64,000 nt of DNA, taken from assembly GCF_018474005.1 (NCBI RefSeq), contig NZ_JAHCSH010000003.1:372001-436000 (forward strand), written 5' to 3'. Position 1 is the first letter of the stretch. Each line of letters opens with the position of its first letter. Below are positions 52,920-62,768 of this stretch, one piece after another. The position numbers were made by a program, and so were the translations under genes. Origin of the DNA: Curvibacter sp. CHRR-16 (GTDB taxonomy: Bacteria; Pseudomonadota; Gammaproteobacteria; Burkholderiales; Burkholderiaceae_C). The notes under the pieces were generated by a model, which was not told the origin of the DNA, made no database searches, and saw only the letters and a program-made list of their open reading frames with translations.

Positions 52920-55373
52920 ATGACTAGTGCAGGCCCCTCTCTTGGTACGCAACGCAGTACGCCCCAACAGTCCTTAGCGCGGGCTGTGCGTGAAGCGTTT
53001 CTCGTGGAGTTGGGGTTGATGGCGTCGGATATGTGCCAAAAGGTGGATGAATACTTCACGGGCTTGATCAGTGAAGCCGTGAACACCAAGGAGGCACAGG
53101 CAAGACGCGATGCTTGGGGACTGTTCAAGCAAAACCGCCAGAAATGGCTGGATTTAATGCGCTCTGCATGGCGTGAGTCTTTGCATCCACCCAAAGTAGC
53201 CGCCGTGGATGCGTTCAATATAGTCGGTCTGTCTTTGGTTTCCGAAGACGAGGTAGAAAACAAAATATTAGCGGCGCGCGTCGTTCAGGCCGTTAGCGAT
53301 AAAGTGCAGTCGGAATATGATGATGTTCGTGTGCGAATCCGTGTATTGGAGTCACGCGAAGAACTCGCTGAGCACGATTTGTTTCGCCCAGAGGTTGTCA
53401 TCAACAAACTGGTTGAGCAGTGGACAGAAGCGGGCATGTCTGCAGAGGGCTGGGCATATGCAGTTGCCATTGTCGAGCGGGTGTTAATTGTTGGCCTGTT
53501 CAAAGCCTACCAGCAAGCCAATCAGTCCTTGATAGACAAGGGCGTCATGGAGCGCATTGAATTGAAGGATCGGATGCGCAGTATCCGAATGACACCATCT
53601 GCGCGCAGTTCATCCATGGCTTCTCTTCAGTCTGACAGCACGTATGGGGCTGCAGGTGCTAGTTCGTCCATGGGGGCAATGGGCAGTGGTTTTGGACAAG
53701 TGGGGGCTACCAGTACAGGGGTGGGTCACCAAGATCCAAGTGCCCGCTACTTTGGGGCGCGTGCGCAAGCTATGGGTGCTGCGCCTGTAACCGCGCCTTC
53801 ATCTCCTATGTCAATGGGGGATGATGTTGTAGCGACGGCACAGGCCACCATGTCACCCCTCGCCAAGGCTAGGGTAAGGGCGCAAGGCATAGTGGGACAA
53901 ATAAGGCGTTTGCTGGTTTCCCATGTTGGTACGGAAGAAATTGTCTCAGCGGCTGCGCAAGCAGGCGGGCAGGCGGTGATTCCCTCCGTTGCATTGGCCG
54001 ATGCCTTGACGCCGGGGCGACCTGGTAACTCGCGGTTTGCACCCGGCGGAACGCTCTACTTGGATTACAGCCCTGCCGGTGTACAGCGCGTCGCTGAAGA
54101 TTTGCGCCAACGTTCGGAAGAACTCAAAGAAAAAGCAGAAACGAAAAGTGAGAAAGCGATTGTGGAAATCGTTGCGCTCATGTTCCAAGCCATTTTGGCA
54201 GAAGATCGCATCCCTCCAGGGGTTCGGGTGTGGTTTGCACGATTGCAAATGCCTGTATTGCGCACTGCTTTGACGGATGCTGACTTTTTGTCAACGACTG
54301 ATCATCCCGCGCGTTTGCTCATTGATCGCATGGGCTCAGTGGTTATGGGATTCGATTCTGCCAGTGTTCAAGGCACTGCCCTTGAGGCAGAAATACGTCG
54401 CATTGTGCAAGTGGTCGAACAATATCCAGAAACGGGTAAAAAGGTTTACCAGATCGTATTTACCGAGTTTCAGAAGTTTTTGGAAAAATTTTTGACAGAA
54501 AAAGGCGAAGCCAAGAAAGTGATTGGCGTTGCACAACAGGTAGAGCAAAAAGAGACGCTGACGATTCAATACACCATTGAAATGCGCAATTTGCTCAAGG
54601 ATCTGCCAGTGCGCGATGGATTGAGGGATTTCTTCTTCAAGGTGTGGGCGGAGGTTTTGGCTGTAGCGGCACTGCGCAAAGGCCCTCAACATGCAGACAC
54701 AATCGTGCTCAAGAAGACAGCCGCCGATCTCGTTTGGGCAGCCAGTGCCAAACCCAGTCGCGCCGATCGGGCAAAAGTGATTCAAGAGTTGCCTAAATTG
54801 TTGCAGCGCTTGCGTTCGGGGATGACCTTGCTGGGCCTGCCTCCCTCTGAGCAAGAGCAGCAGATCAAATTAATCAATGAAACCTTGGCTGATGCATTCA
54901 TGTCCAAGACCCAAACGATTGACCAAGCCCGCATTGATGCTATGGCGGCACGGTTGAGTAATTTGGAAGATTTCATTTCGGACGATGGCATGGGTGACTT
55001 GCCCTTGGATGCTGAGAGCATTGAAATGATGCTCGGTGTCGATGCAAGTGAAATTGAAGTGGTTACCGATGGTGGCACGAAGCCGACTGCAGCCATGCAG
55101 GCTTGGGCATTTGAATTGCAGTTAGGTACTTGGTTTACTTTGGATCACAACGGCCGAGTGACCCAAGTACAACTGGTATGGCGCAGTGCCAAAAAGCATT
55201 TGAATCTTTTTGCGGCGGTTAGTGGAAAGAGTTATCTGGTCCAAAACGGACGACTGGCGTCTTATTTGCAGGCAGGCTTGCTGTTGCCCCAGGAAGATGA
55301 AGCGCTCACCGTGCGTGCAACGCGTGATGCGCTCACCAAGTTGCAAGCTAACCCGGAACGTTTGCTGGCCTGA
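52920..55373 (+). CDS. DUF1631 family protein
   Basis: 817-residue cytosolic protein of the DUF1631 family, found mainly in beta/gammaproteobacteria. Function is unknown. It is mostly helical; residues ~230-300 are a Ser/Gly/Met/Ala-rich low-complexity linker (SSSMGAMGSGFGQVGATSTG), between an N-terminal helical domain and the main domain. The final ~80 residues (QAWAFELQLGTWFTLDHNGR, VQLVWRSAKKHLNLFAAVSG) have the strand pattern of a PilZ-like beta barrel, which in other proteins binds c-di-GMP; the canonical RxxxR is not evident, so binding is doubtful. Confidence 0.82.
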   Translation: MTSAGPSLGTQRSTPQQSLARAVREAFLVELGLMASDMCQKVDEYFTGLISEAVNTKEAQARRDAWGLFKQNRQKWLDLMRSAWRESLHPPKVAAVDAFNIVGLSLVSEDEVENKILAARVVQAVSDKVQSEYDDVRVRIRVLESREELAEHDLFRPEVVINKLVEQWTEAGMSAEGWAYAVAIVERVLIVGLFKAYQQANQSLIDKGVMERIELKDRMRSIRMTPSARSSSMASLQSDSTYGAAGASSSMGAMGSGFGQVGATSTGVGHQDPSARYFGARAQAMGAAPVTAPSSPMSMGDDVVATAQATMSPLAKARVRAQGIVGQIRRLLVSHVGTEEIVSAAAQAGGQAVIPSVALADALTPGRPGNSRFAPGGTLYLDYSPAGVQRVAEDLRQRSEELKEKAETKSEKAIVEIVALMFQAILAEDRIPPGVRVWFARLQMPVLRTALTDADFLSTTDHPARLLIDRMGSVVMGFDSASVQGTALEAEIRRIVQVVEQYPETGKKVYQIVFTEFQKFLEKFLTEKGEAKKVIGVAQQVEQKETLTIQYTIEMRNLLKDLPVRDGLRDFFFKVWAEVLAVAALRKGPQHADTIVLKKTAADLVWAASAKPSRADRAKVIQELPKLLQRLRSGMTLLGLPPSEQEQQIKLINETLADAFMSKTQTIDQARIDAMAARLSNLEDFISDDGMGDLPLDAESIEMMLGVDASEIEVVTDGGTKPTAAMQAWAFELQLGTWFTLDHNGRVTQVQLVWRSAKKHLNLFAAVSGKSYLVQNGRLASYLQAGLLLPQEDEALTVRATRDALTKLQANPERLLA

Positions 55374-55389
55374 ACCTGCTCCGGTGGTG

Positions 55390-55881
55390 CTACTGAAGAA
55401 TGCGCACGCTTTGGCTGGGTGTGCACAACTCGTCCAACATCAAGGGGCTGGGTTGGGCAGAGCAACTCCAATATGCCAACAAAATGGTGAGTTTCAACTC
55501 GTCCAGATTGATGCGATGTTGGCTGTTTCCCATAATGCGATCCAGTGCCAACTCCCGAATGGCCATTGGCAAAGCGCCTGCGACATCCAGTGCGTGTAGC
55601 CACCCACTGCACAATGGCCCTAGTCGTGCCATTTCTTGCCGAGAAAAGACTCGAGTACTGGCTTTGCGCGGCAAGCGCAACCACATATTGGGCAGCATCG
55701 CTGCACTGTCGCAGCGAAAGTCTGAGGATGCTGCATTCAGATGTTGCAACCATTCCATTGCTTCCGAAATCTCATCGGCAGTGAAGCCAACCGCTCGCAG
55801 TTTGGGGGCAATCCGCGTGGGCTCGGGATACTCCTCAACAGGGCGGTAGTGGTTGTATACGTAGGCAAGAACGTCAAACAT
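55390..55881 (-). CDS. smg: Smg family protein (DUF494)
   Basis: 163-residue protein of the Smg/DUF494 family. The N-terminus MFDVLAYVYNHYR is diagnostic, followed by ISEAMEWLQHLNAAS and the conserved C-terminal helix LDRIMGNSQHRINLDELKLTILLAYWS. The biochemical function is unknown. It lies downstream of dprA on the same strand (85-bp gap), the order seen in many proteobacteria, where the cluster also includes LysM, def and fmt as here. Confidence 0.92.
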   Translation of the reverse strand: MFDVLAYVYNHYRPVEEYPEPTRIAPKLRAVGFTADEISEAMEWLQHLNAASSDFRCDSAAMLPNMWLRLPRKASTRVFSRQEMARLGPLCSGWLHALDVAGALPMAIRELALDRIMGNSQHRINLDELKLTILLAYWSCSAQPSPLMLDELCTPSQSVRILQ

Positions 55882-55966
55882 GGGAACAACTGTAGCCCAT
55901 AAAAAAAGAGGGAAACAGACTGGGTCAAAACCCCCCCTTTTTCAATCGATTGATGGTTTTAGCGCT

Positions 55967-57091
55967 TCAATTTTTGCCTGATCGCAAATACATGCCACCC
56001 GGTAGGCGCTCCACCAAGCCGTCCAGCTCCATTTCTGTCAATGCGGCTTGCACATGGGATGCATTCATTCCACTGCGTGCAACCAATTCATCAATGGAGC
56101 TTGGCTCAAAACCCAAATGAACCAAAAAAGGAGGAGCGTCGTTGGATGGGGTGCATATTGTCGATCCCATACTGACAGACTGCTCAGCAAGTTCTTCCAA
56201 GACATCCTGTGCTGTCTCGACCAGTTTGGCCCCTTGTTTGATGAGCCAATGGCATCCTTTGGATTGTGGGGAATGGATGGATCCGGGGATGGCCAAAACG
56301 TCTTTGCCTTGCTCCAAAGCAAGCTGAGCAGTGATGAGCGAGCCCGACTGCACCGCAGCTTCCACGACCAAAGTGCTTTTTGTTAAGCCAGCAATGATGC
56401 GATTGCGCAGTGGGAAATTACTGCTGTGGGGAGGCGTGCCCAGTGGGAATTCACTGATCAATAAACCGTGCTCGGCTATCCGGTGTGCCAAGTTGTGGTG
56501 TGCTTTGGGGTAAACCCTGTCCAAGCCTGTACCAACCACAGCGATGGTAGCAATTGAGGGTGTATAGGCAAACAAGGCCCCCTCATGGGCTGCTCCATCA
56601 ATACCCAATGCCAAGCCAGAAACAATACAGCATCCATGTTCAGCCAAAGACTGAGAGAAAGCCCGCGCAGTGGCACTGCCTTGGGGTGTAGGGTTGCGGC
56701 TACCAACAACGGCTATTCCGCGGGAGGAGCACAAATCCCACGCTGTGGGCAGTGCTTGAATCTGTCCCTGAACAAACAGCAACAAAGGCGGGTCTGCAAT
56801 GCCCAACAAAGAGCTTGGATAAAGGGGATGGCCAAGAGGGATAGCGGCTCTTTGCAGTGGGTCTTCTTCTAGCCAATCCAGTGTTTTGGCATGCAGTGTC
56901 TCCAAGCCTTTTGGTATAGCAGACAAGGCCTGTGCTTGTGGGGCGCTGACAAACGATGACAACACGGCAGATGTCTGTGCAAAGACATCGGCAGGCATAC
57001 CGAATTCCCGCAGCAAAAGCCGCGCTGTGACACGCCCGACAGTGGGCGTGGTTAGCAGGCGTAGCCAGTGCAGCAGCTCGGTGGAATCCAC
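55967..57091 (-). CDS. dprA: DNA-processing protein DprA
   Basis: 374-residue competence protein that loads RecA on incoming single-stranded DNA. The N-terminal SAM-like domain (1-~75) is followed by the extended Rossmann domain (~80-300) with IAVVGSRNPTPQGSATA, VSGLALGIDGAAHEGAL, SEFPLGTPPHSSNFPLRNRIIAGL and VVEAAVQSGSLITAQLALEQG. The C-terminal winged helix is retained (IDELVARSGMNASHVQAALTEME...RLPGGMY). It starts with GTG 5 bases after the LysM gene stop, suggesting coupled translation. Confidence 0.95.
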   Translation of the reverse strand: MDSTELLHWLRLLTTPTVGRVTARLLLREFGMPADVFAQTSAVLSSFVSAPQAQALSAIPKGLETLHAKTLDWLEEDPLQRAAIPLGHPLYPSSLLGIADPPLLLFVQGQIQALPTAWDLCSSRGIAVVGSRNPTPQGSATARAFSQSLAEHGCCIVSGLALGIDGAAHEGALFAYTPSIATIAVVGTGLDRVYPKAHHNLAHRIAEHGLLISEFPLGTPPHSSNFPLRNRIIAGLTKSTLVVEAAVQSGSLITAQLALEQGKDVLAIPGSIHSPQSKGCHWLIKQGAKLVETAQDVLEELAEQSVSMGSTICTPSNDAPPFLVHLGFEPSSIDELVARSGMNASHVQAALTEMELDGLVERLPGGMYLRSGKN

Positions 57092-57096
57092 AGAGG

Positions 57097-58317
57097 TCAG
57101 CGTGGGCTGATCAAGCGGTCGCCGACACGCACAGTGTCAGAGATTTCTAGAATGAGGGCGTAGGAAACACGCTCGAATGTGCGGAATACCATGAGTAAAC
57201 CATTGCGTTCATCAGGCAATTTCATGCGTGTTTTTTGCGCGTCTTCAGGATCTGCTTTGATCGCACCATCGCGCAAAACGGCCAAAACAGTACCGCGATC
57301 CAAGCCATCGGCTTTGCCCATGTTGATTGCCACGACCTGATTCTGACCCGCATTCACAATTGAACTACCATAAACCGACACAACGCGACCTTGTAACGGA
57401 GTGGTTGGAGCATGGGGCACATAGGTTGAGAACTCCCGATCCGGCTCGGGTAGTAACCTGTCTCCTACGTGAATTTCTTCTTTCGACAAAATCACGTCGA
57501 TAGTAGCCGGTGTCACGATGGTGTTGCCGCTGGCATCGCGGGCATCGCCTTCGCTTTCACTGCGTACCAAAACCGCCTTGCCTGCAAATTGCGCCTCATA
57601 GCCCAATATCTCTCCGGTGCTGGGATCTTTGAGCGGGATGGCTTTGTGGAAAATGCGCAGCAGTTGCTCTTTGTTTTTGTCATCTACCAAAGGTGCGCCG
57701 CTAGGACCGCGGGCATAAACACGGTCACCGCGGGAAATCAGTACGCGATCCTCGCGTGGCGAGACAATGCGTGCTGCGTTTTGTAGTTCCGTGGCATTGA
57801 CGATCAAAGGTTCAGCCAGAAACGCTTCAATGACCGATGGATTGATAGCAGGAATGGCCAAATCTGCTAGGCTTTCGCTGCGGGTACGCGGGCTGACGCG
57901 TACAACCCCATCTGGAGCGACTGTGGTTTGCCCATAAGCATCGGTGCCGGATACGCGCAGGGATGCTTTCCCATTGCTTTTAATGAGCACCAGATGCTGA
58001 CCGGGGTAAATCCGATGTGGGTTGCGAATGTCGTCGAAATTCATACCCCACAACTCGGGCCAATGCCATGGTGAACGCAAGAAAACTTTGGATATGTCCC
58101 ACAGGGTATCGCCGCGTTTGACGGTGTATTGATCTGGCGCCTCGGGTGCTAGTTCGCTCAGTGGAACCCCATTCTCTGCCACAGTTTGCGCGGTTTGGCG
58201 CTGCCCTTGGGTGATAGGGTATTGTTGTGCCCAAGCGCAAGCACCAACGCCGCACAAAGACACCGCAGCCAAGGCCACGCCGACCATGCGCAAAGAAACG
58301 AACGGATGTGGTTTCAT
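57097..58317 (-). CDS. LysM peptidoglycan-binding secreted protein
   Basis: 406 residues: a signal peptide ending near CAWAQ, then one LysM domain (~60-115; YTVKRGDTLWDISKVFLRSPWHWPELWGMN-type with RIYPGQHLVLI) and a long region of ~290 residues with repeated beta-strand patterns (DRVLISRGDRVYARG, IHVGDRLLPEP, VRVGDRLISPR), reminiscent of SLT/FlgA-like SAF motifs. It is conserved upstream of dprA in betaproteobacteria; a cell-wall role is inferred from LysM. ATG 58317 begins the signal peptide; longer upstream frames are not needed. It is divergent from def with 141 bp between. Confidence 0.87.
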   Translation of the reverse strand: MKPHPFVSLRMVGVALAAVSLCGVGACAWAQQYPITQGQRQTAQTVAENGVPLSELAPEAPDQYTVKRGDTLWDISKVFLRSPWHWPELWGMNFDDIRNPHRIYPGQHLVLIKSNGKASLRVSGTDAYGQTTVAPDGVVRVSPRTRSESLADLAIPAINPSVIEAFLAEPLIVNATELQNAARIVSPREDRVLISRGDRVYARGPSGAPLVDDKNKEQLLRIFHKAIPLKDPSTGEILGYEAQFAGKAVLVRSESEGDARDASGNTIVTPATIDVILSKEEIHVGDRLLPEPDREFSTYVPHAPTTPLQGRVVSVYGSSIVNAGQNQVVAINMGKADGLDRGTVLAVLRDGAIKADPEDAQKTRMKLPDERNGLLMVFRTFERVSYALILEISDTVRVGDRLISPR

Positions 58318-58458
58318 ACAGAGAGTAAGCCCAGAAAGCTGATAATTTACGCCCGATTTTGCGCTCAAGCCTTTGATTGGGCAATGTTTTTGACCGCTAG
58401 CTGAGAGTCAAAAAATAAAAATAGCGAAAATAACGACATTCCCTTCCTATTTCCCACT

Positions 58459-58968
58459 ATGGCTTTACTCCCGATTTTGTGTTTCCCCGATCCTCGCCTG
58501 CATACCGTGGCAAAACCTGTGGCGCAGGTGGATGTACGCATCCAGCAGTTGGTGGCCGATATGTTGGAAACCATGTACCAAGCCCATGGCATTGGCTTGG
58601 CCGCTACCCAAGTCAATGTGCACGAGCGGGTGGTGGTCATGGATGTGTCTGAGGAGCGCAATCAGCCTTTGGTGTTGATCAACCCTGAATTGGTGTGGAA
58701 GAGTGAAGCAACCCATCTGAATGAAGAGGGGTGCTTATCGGTGCCGGGTATCTACGACGGTGTGGTGCGCCATGATGCGGTCAAAGTCCAAGCGTTGAAC
58801 GAAAAAGGCGATGTCTACACGCTGGATGCCGAGGGTTTGCTGGCTATTTGCATCCAGCATGAAATGGATCATTTGCTCGGCAAAGTGTTTGTGGAGTATC
58901 TGTCGCCTTTGAAACGCAACCGCATCAAAACCAAGATGCTTAAAACCCAGCGCGAGGCGCGTCAGTGA
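58459..58968 (+). CDS. def: Peptide deformylase
   Basis: 169-residue Fe/Zn enzyme that removes the formyl group from new proteins. The three family motifs are intact: GIGLAATQ (44-51), EGCLSVPG with metal-ligand Cys92, and [10 protein letters not shown] with His134, catalytic Glu135 and His138. The stop overlaps the fmt GTG start (GTGA), giving the usual def-fmt operon. Confidence 0.97.
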   Translation: MALLPILCFPDPRLHTVAKPVAQVDVRIQQLVADMLETMYQAHGIGLAATQVNVHERVVVMDVSEERNQPLVLINPELVWKSEATHLNEEGCLSVPGIYDGVVRHDAVKVQALNEKGDVYTLDAEGLLAICIQHEMDHLLGKVFVEYLSPLKRNRIKTKMLKTQREARQ

Positions 58969-59939
58969 GGCTTATTTTTGCGGGTACGCCCGAATTTGCC
59001 CGTGTGGCTTTGCAAGCCCTGCACGAGGCGGGGCACGAGATCGCATTGGTCCTGTGCCAGCCAGATCGCCCCGCTGGACGTGGCTTGAAGCTGCAAGCAT
59101 GTCCGGTCAAGCAATATGCGCTTGACCACGGCATGCCGGTATGTCAACCGCACAGCTTGCGTTTGGATGGCAAATACCCTGATGAGGCGCGTAGCGCCCA
59201 AGAGACGATAGAGCATGCCCAAGCTGACGCTATGGTGGTGGCAGCGTATGGCCTGCTGTTACCGCAATGGGTACTGGATGCGATGGAGGCCCCCAAAACT
59301 GACGGTCACCGCCGCTGGGGTTGCCTCAATATCCATGGATCGCTGCTGCCACGCTGGCGCGGTGCTGCGCCCATACACCGTGCGATTGAGGCTGGTGATG
59401 CCCAGACCGGCATCACCATCATGCAAATGGATATAGGCTTGGATACCGGAGATATGCTGTTGGCTGAGTCTGTGCCCATTACGCCTGCAGACACCACGGC
59501 CAGCTTGCACGATACCTTGGCAACTTTGGGGGGGCGTATGGTGGTACAAGCATTGGCGCAACCACAAGCCCTACGCCGGATCGCCCAACCTGCAGATGGA
59601 GTGTGCTATGCCCACAAAATTGACAAGGCCGAGGCGCCTATTCGTTGGACAGATGGTGCCGATGCCATTGCCCGGCGTGTGCGCGCTTTCAATCCCTTTC
59701 CGGCTGCAACAGTGGTTTGCGCAGGCGAGACACTCAAAGTGTGGGCTGCATTCGCCAAAGCCGACACGGTGGATACGCCAGTCGGTACGGTGCTTTCTGT
59801 GAGCGATGCGGGGATAGAAGTGGCAGCTGGCAGTGGTCGGGTGGTCTTAACGGAGCTGCAGAGAGCAGGAGGCAAGCGTCTGTCGGTGGCCGACTTTTTG
59901 CGCGGTTTTGCCATCGAGGCAGGCGCTGTATTGCATTAG
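58965..59939 (+). CDS. fmt: Methionyl-tRNA formyltransferase
   Basis: 324-residue enzyme that formylates initiator Met-tRNA using 10-formyl-tetrahydrofolate. [18 protein letters not shown] opens the Rossmann-like catalytic domain; [19 protein letters not shown] contains the active-site Asn, His and the loop; [11 protein letters not shown] gives the conserved Asp. The C-terminal OB-like domain (~205-324) contacts the tRNA. GTG start overlapping def by 4 bases. pgk follows 18 bases later. Confidence 0.97.
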   Translation: MRLIFAGTPEFARVALQALHEAGHEIALVLCQPDRPAGRGLKLQACPVKQYALDHGMPVCQPHSLRLDGKYPDEARSAQETIEHAQADAMVVAAYGLLLPQWVLDAMEAPKTDGHRRWGCLNIHGSLLPRWRGAAPIHRAIEAGDAQTGITIMQMDIGLDTGDMLLAESVPITPADTTASLHDTLATLGGRMVVQALAQPQALRRIAQPADGVCYAHKIDKAEAPIRWTDGADAIARRVRAFNPFPAATVVCAGETLKVWAAFAKADTVDTPVGTVLSVSDAGIEVAAGSGRVVLTELQRAGGKRLSVADFLRGFAIEAGAVLH

Positions 59940-59957
59940 AAACTTGAAAGGACTGAT

Positions 59958-61151
59958 ATGAACGTATTGCGTTTTGCAGATTTGTGCGCCCAAGGCAAGG
60001 TGGCGGGCAAGCGGGTGTTTATCCGTGCGGATCTGAATGTGCCCCAAGACGATGCGGGCCGCATCACCGAAGACACGCGCATCCGCGCCAGCATCCCCGC
60101 CATCCGTATGGCCTTGGATGCGGGTGCTGCCGTCATGGTTACCTCGCATCTGGGGCGTCCTACCGAAGGCGAATTCAAACCCGAAGACTCGTTGGCCCCC
60201 GTGGCAACCCGCTTGGGTGAGTTGCTGGGTCGTGAAGTGCCTTTGCGTTCCGATTGGGTGGACGGTGTCGAAGTGGCTGCCGGCCAAGTGGTGTTGCTGG
60301 AAAATTGCCGCCTCAACAAAGGCGAAAAGAAAAACAACGAAGAACTGGCGCGCAAACTGGCTGCGCTGTGCGACATCTTTGTACATGACGCATTTGGTAC
60401 TGCCCACCGTGCGGAGGCCACCACCTACGGCATTGCCCAGTTTGCTCCCATCGCTTGCGCTGGGCCTTTGTTGGCGGCAGAAATCGATGCCATCAGCAAG
60501 GCTTTGGCCAACCCCAAGCGCCCCTTGGCCGCTATCGTGGCGGGCTCCAAGGTGTCGACCAAACTGACTATCTTGCAAAGCTTGGCCAAGAACGTGGATC
60601 AGTTGATTGTGGGCGGCGGCATTGCCAACACATTCATGCTGGCTGCAGGGTTGAAGATCGGCAAAAGCTTGGCCGAGGCCGATTTGGTGGGGCAAGCCAA
60701 GGCGGTGATCGAGGCGATGAAGGCACGCGGGGCGGCCGTGCCTATTCCGGTGGACGTGGTGACTGCCAAGACGTTTGCTGCTGATGCCCCCGCCACTGTC
60801 AAAGCCGCAACGGATGTCGCCGACGATGATTTGATTCTGGATATTGGCCCACTAACCGCTGCGGCACTGGCCGCTCAGCTCAAAGCAGCGGGCACCATCG
60901 TGTGGAACGGGCCTGTGGGCGTGTTTGAGTTCGATGCTTTTGCCAATGGTACGCAAACCATTGCCCGCGCAATTGCTGACTCGAGTGCCTTTAGCATTGC
61001 TGGTGGTGGCGATACCTTGGCGGCTATTGCCAAATATGGCATTGAGGAACAAGTCGGTTACATCTCTACTGGAGGTGGTGCCTTCTTGGAAGTGCTGGAA
61101 GGCAAGACGCTGCCGGCCTTCGAGATCTTGTCCAAACGTGCTGCTGCTTAA
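59958..61151 (+). CDS. pgk: Phosphoglycerate kinase
   Basis: 397-residue glycolytic enzyme interconverting 1,3-bisphosphoglycerate and 3-phosphoglycerate with ADP/ATP. Motifs: signature [15 protein letters not shown], substrate-binding [26 protein letters not shown] in the nucleotide domain, and [16 protein letters not shown], the ATP-phosphate loop. AAAGGA lies upstream of the ATG. First of three consecutive glycolytic genes (pgk, pyk, fba) on the plus strand. Confidence 0.97.
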   Translation: MNVLRFADLCAQGKVAGKRVFIRADLNVPQDDAGRITEDTRIRASIPAIRMALDAGAAVMVTSHLGRPTEGEFKPEDSLAPVATRLGELLGREVPLRSDWVDGVEVAAGQVVLLENCRLNKGEKKNNEELARKLAALCDIFVHDAFGTAHRAEATTYGIAQFAPIACAGPLLAAEIDAISKALANPKRPLAAIVAGSKVSTKLTILQSLAKNVDQLIVGGGIANTFMLAAGLKIGKSLAEADLVGQAKAVIEAMKARGAAVPIPVDVVTAKTFAADAPATVKAATDVADDDLILDIGPLTAAALAAQLKAAGTIVWNGPVGVFEFDAFANGTQTIARAIADSSAFSIAGGGDTLAAIAKYGIEEQVGYISTGGGAFLEVLEGKTLPAFEILSKRAAA

Positions 61152-61229
61152 GCATTTTGCTGTGCCTGGCGTGTAACCGCTGGTCTCCTGTGCGTGTGAG
61201 AATAGTTTGCACATACAAGGAGACTAGCC

Positions 61230-62663
61230 ATGGCACGCCGTGCAACCAAAATTGTGGCCACACTGGGGCCAGCTTCCAGTGATCCAGTGATGCTGGAACA
61301 AATGATCCGAGCTGGGGTCAACGTGGTGCGTTTGAATTTCAGCCACGGAAAAGCCCAAGACCATATTGACCGCGCCCGCATGGTGCGCGAGGCAGCCCAG
61401 CGCGCCGGGCGCGAAGTGGCCATCATGGCCGACTTGCAAGGTCCCAAGATCCGTGTAGGAAAGTTCGCCGAGAACAAAATTTTTCTGGAGCCCGGTCAGC
61501 GTTTCGTTTTGGATGCAGCCCGTACCGAGTTGGGTGATATCCATGCTGTTGGATTGGATTACAAATCACTGCCGCAAGAAGTGAAGGCAGGCGATATTCT
61601 GTTGCTTAACGATGGTTTGATCGTTTTGACAGTGGATGAGGTAGCCGGCTCGCAAGTCATTACAACGGTCAAACTTGGCGGTGAGCTCTCCAATAACAAG
61701 GGCATCAACAAGCAAGGCGGTGGTTTGACGGCTCCTGCCTTGACGGCCAAGGACATGGAAGACATCCGTACGGCCATGAGTTTCCAAGCCGACTACGTGG
61801 CGGTGAGCTTCCCCAAAAATGCCACCGACATGGAAATGGCGCGACAGTTGTGCAATGTGGCTGCAGCGGAGTTCAACCACAAACCCGGCATGATTGCGAA
61901 GATCGAGCGTGCAGAAGCTATTCCCCGCTTGCAAGAAATCTTGTTGGCCAGTGACGGCATCATGGTGGCGCGCGGCGACTTGGCCGTGGAGGTGGGTAAC
62001 GCCACTGTGCCGGCGCTGCAAAAACGCATGATTCGCATGGCGCGTGAGCACGACAAAGTGGTGATTACTGCTACGCAGATGATGGAATCCATGATCACTA
62101 ACCCAGTGCCCACGCGGGCGGAGGTCAGCGACGTAGCCAACGCCGTGCTTGATGGAACCGATGCGGTGATGCTGTCTGCGGAAACGGCTTCGGGCAAATT
62201 CCCACTGGAAACGGTGATTGAAATGGCCAATATTTGCCGCGAAGCGGAGAGTAGCGAGCAGGTGCAACTGGATGCTGACTTCACGGGTAAAACCTTCGAG
62301 CGCATCGACCAATCTATCGCTATGGGTGCGCTGTTCACGGCCTTTCACATGGGGGCCAAGGCCATTGTGGCCTTGACCGACAGTGGATCGACCGCGCTGT
62401 GGATGAGTCGTCACCGTATCCATGTGCCGATTTACGCCCTCACGCCCAAGGTGGCAACGCAGCGCCGCATGGCTTTGTACCGCAATGTGCGCCCGCTGCT
62501 AATGAGCACCAGTTCGGATCGTGATACCGCGCTGGCTGATGCGGAAAACCATCTCAAAACCCGTGGCATTGTGCAGTCGGGGGACATCTATGCCATCACC
62601 TGCGGTGAACCCATGGGGGCACCGGGTGGCACCAATATGCTCAAGATCTGCAAAGTCAGCTAG
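61230..62663 (+). CDS. pyk: Pyruvate kinase
   Basis: 477-residue enzyme converting phosphoenolpyruvate and ADP to pyruvate and ATP. The N-terminal ATKIVATLGPAS and VRLNFSHG, the active-site MIAKIERAEAIPRLQEI with catalytic Lys, GDLAVEVG, and TATQMMESMITNPVPTRAEVSDVANA are all present; the C-terminal ~120 residues are the regulatory domain. AAGGAGA precedes the ATG. It lies 78 bp after pgk, leaving room for its own promoter. Confidence 0.97.
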   Translation: MARRATKIVATLGPASSDPVMLEQMIRAGVNVVRLNFSHGKAQDHIDRARMVREAAQRAGREVAIMADLQGPKIRVGKFAENKIFLEPGQRFVLDAARTELGDIHAVGLDYKSLPQEVKAGDILLLNDGLIVLTVDEVAGSQVITTVKLGGELSNNKGINKQGGGLTAPALTAKDMEDIRTAMSFQADYVAVSFPKNATDMEMARQLCNVAAAEFNHKPGMIAKIERAEAIPRLQEILLASDGIMVARGDLAVEVGNATVPALQKRMIRMAREHDKVVITATQMMESMITNPVPTRAEVSDVANAVLDGTDAVMLSAETASGKFPLETVIEMANICREAESSEQVQLDADFTGKTFERIDQSIAMGALFTAFHMGAKAIVALTDSGSTALWMSRHRIHVPIYALTPKVATQRRMALYRNVRPLLMSTSSDRDTALADAENHLKTRGIVQSGDIYAITCGEPMGAPGGTNMLKICKVS

Positions 62664-62768
62664 GCCCTCTTCTTGCATACAGCCAGCAGGGCGGGGCGCT
62701 AGAATTGCGAGAGTTACAAGGCGGTTACATGCTCGCCTAGCTGGTTTTATCAACTTCAGGGGTTATTC

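Noticed and set aside
55890-55960. Possible terminator (G run, C run and T run) between dprA and smg
   Set aside because: The pairing is broken and depends on homopolymer slippage; no convincing stem could be drawn.
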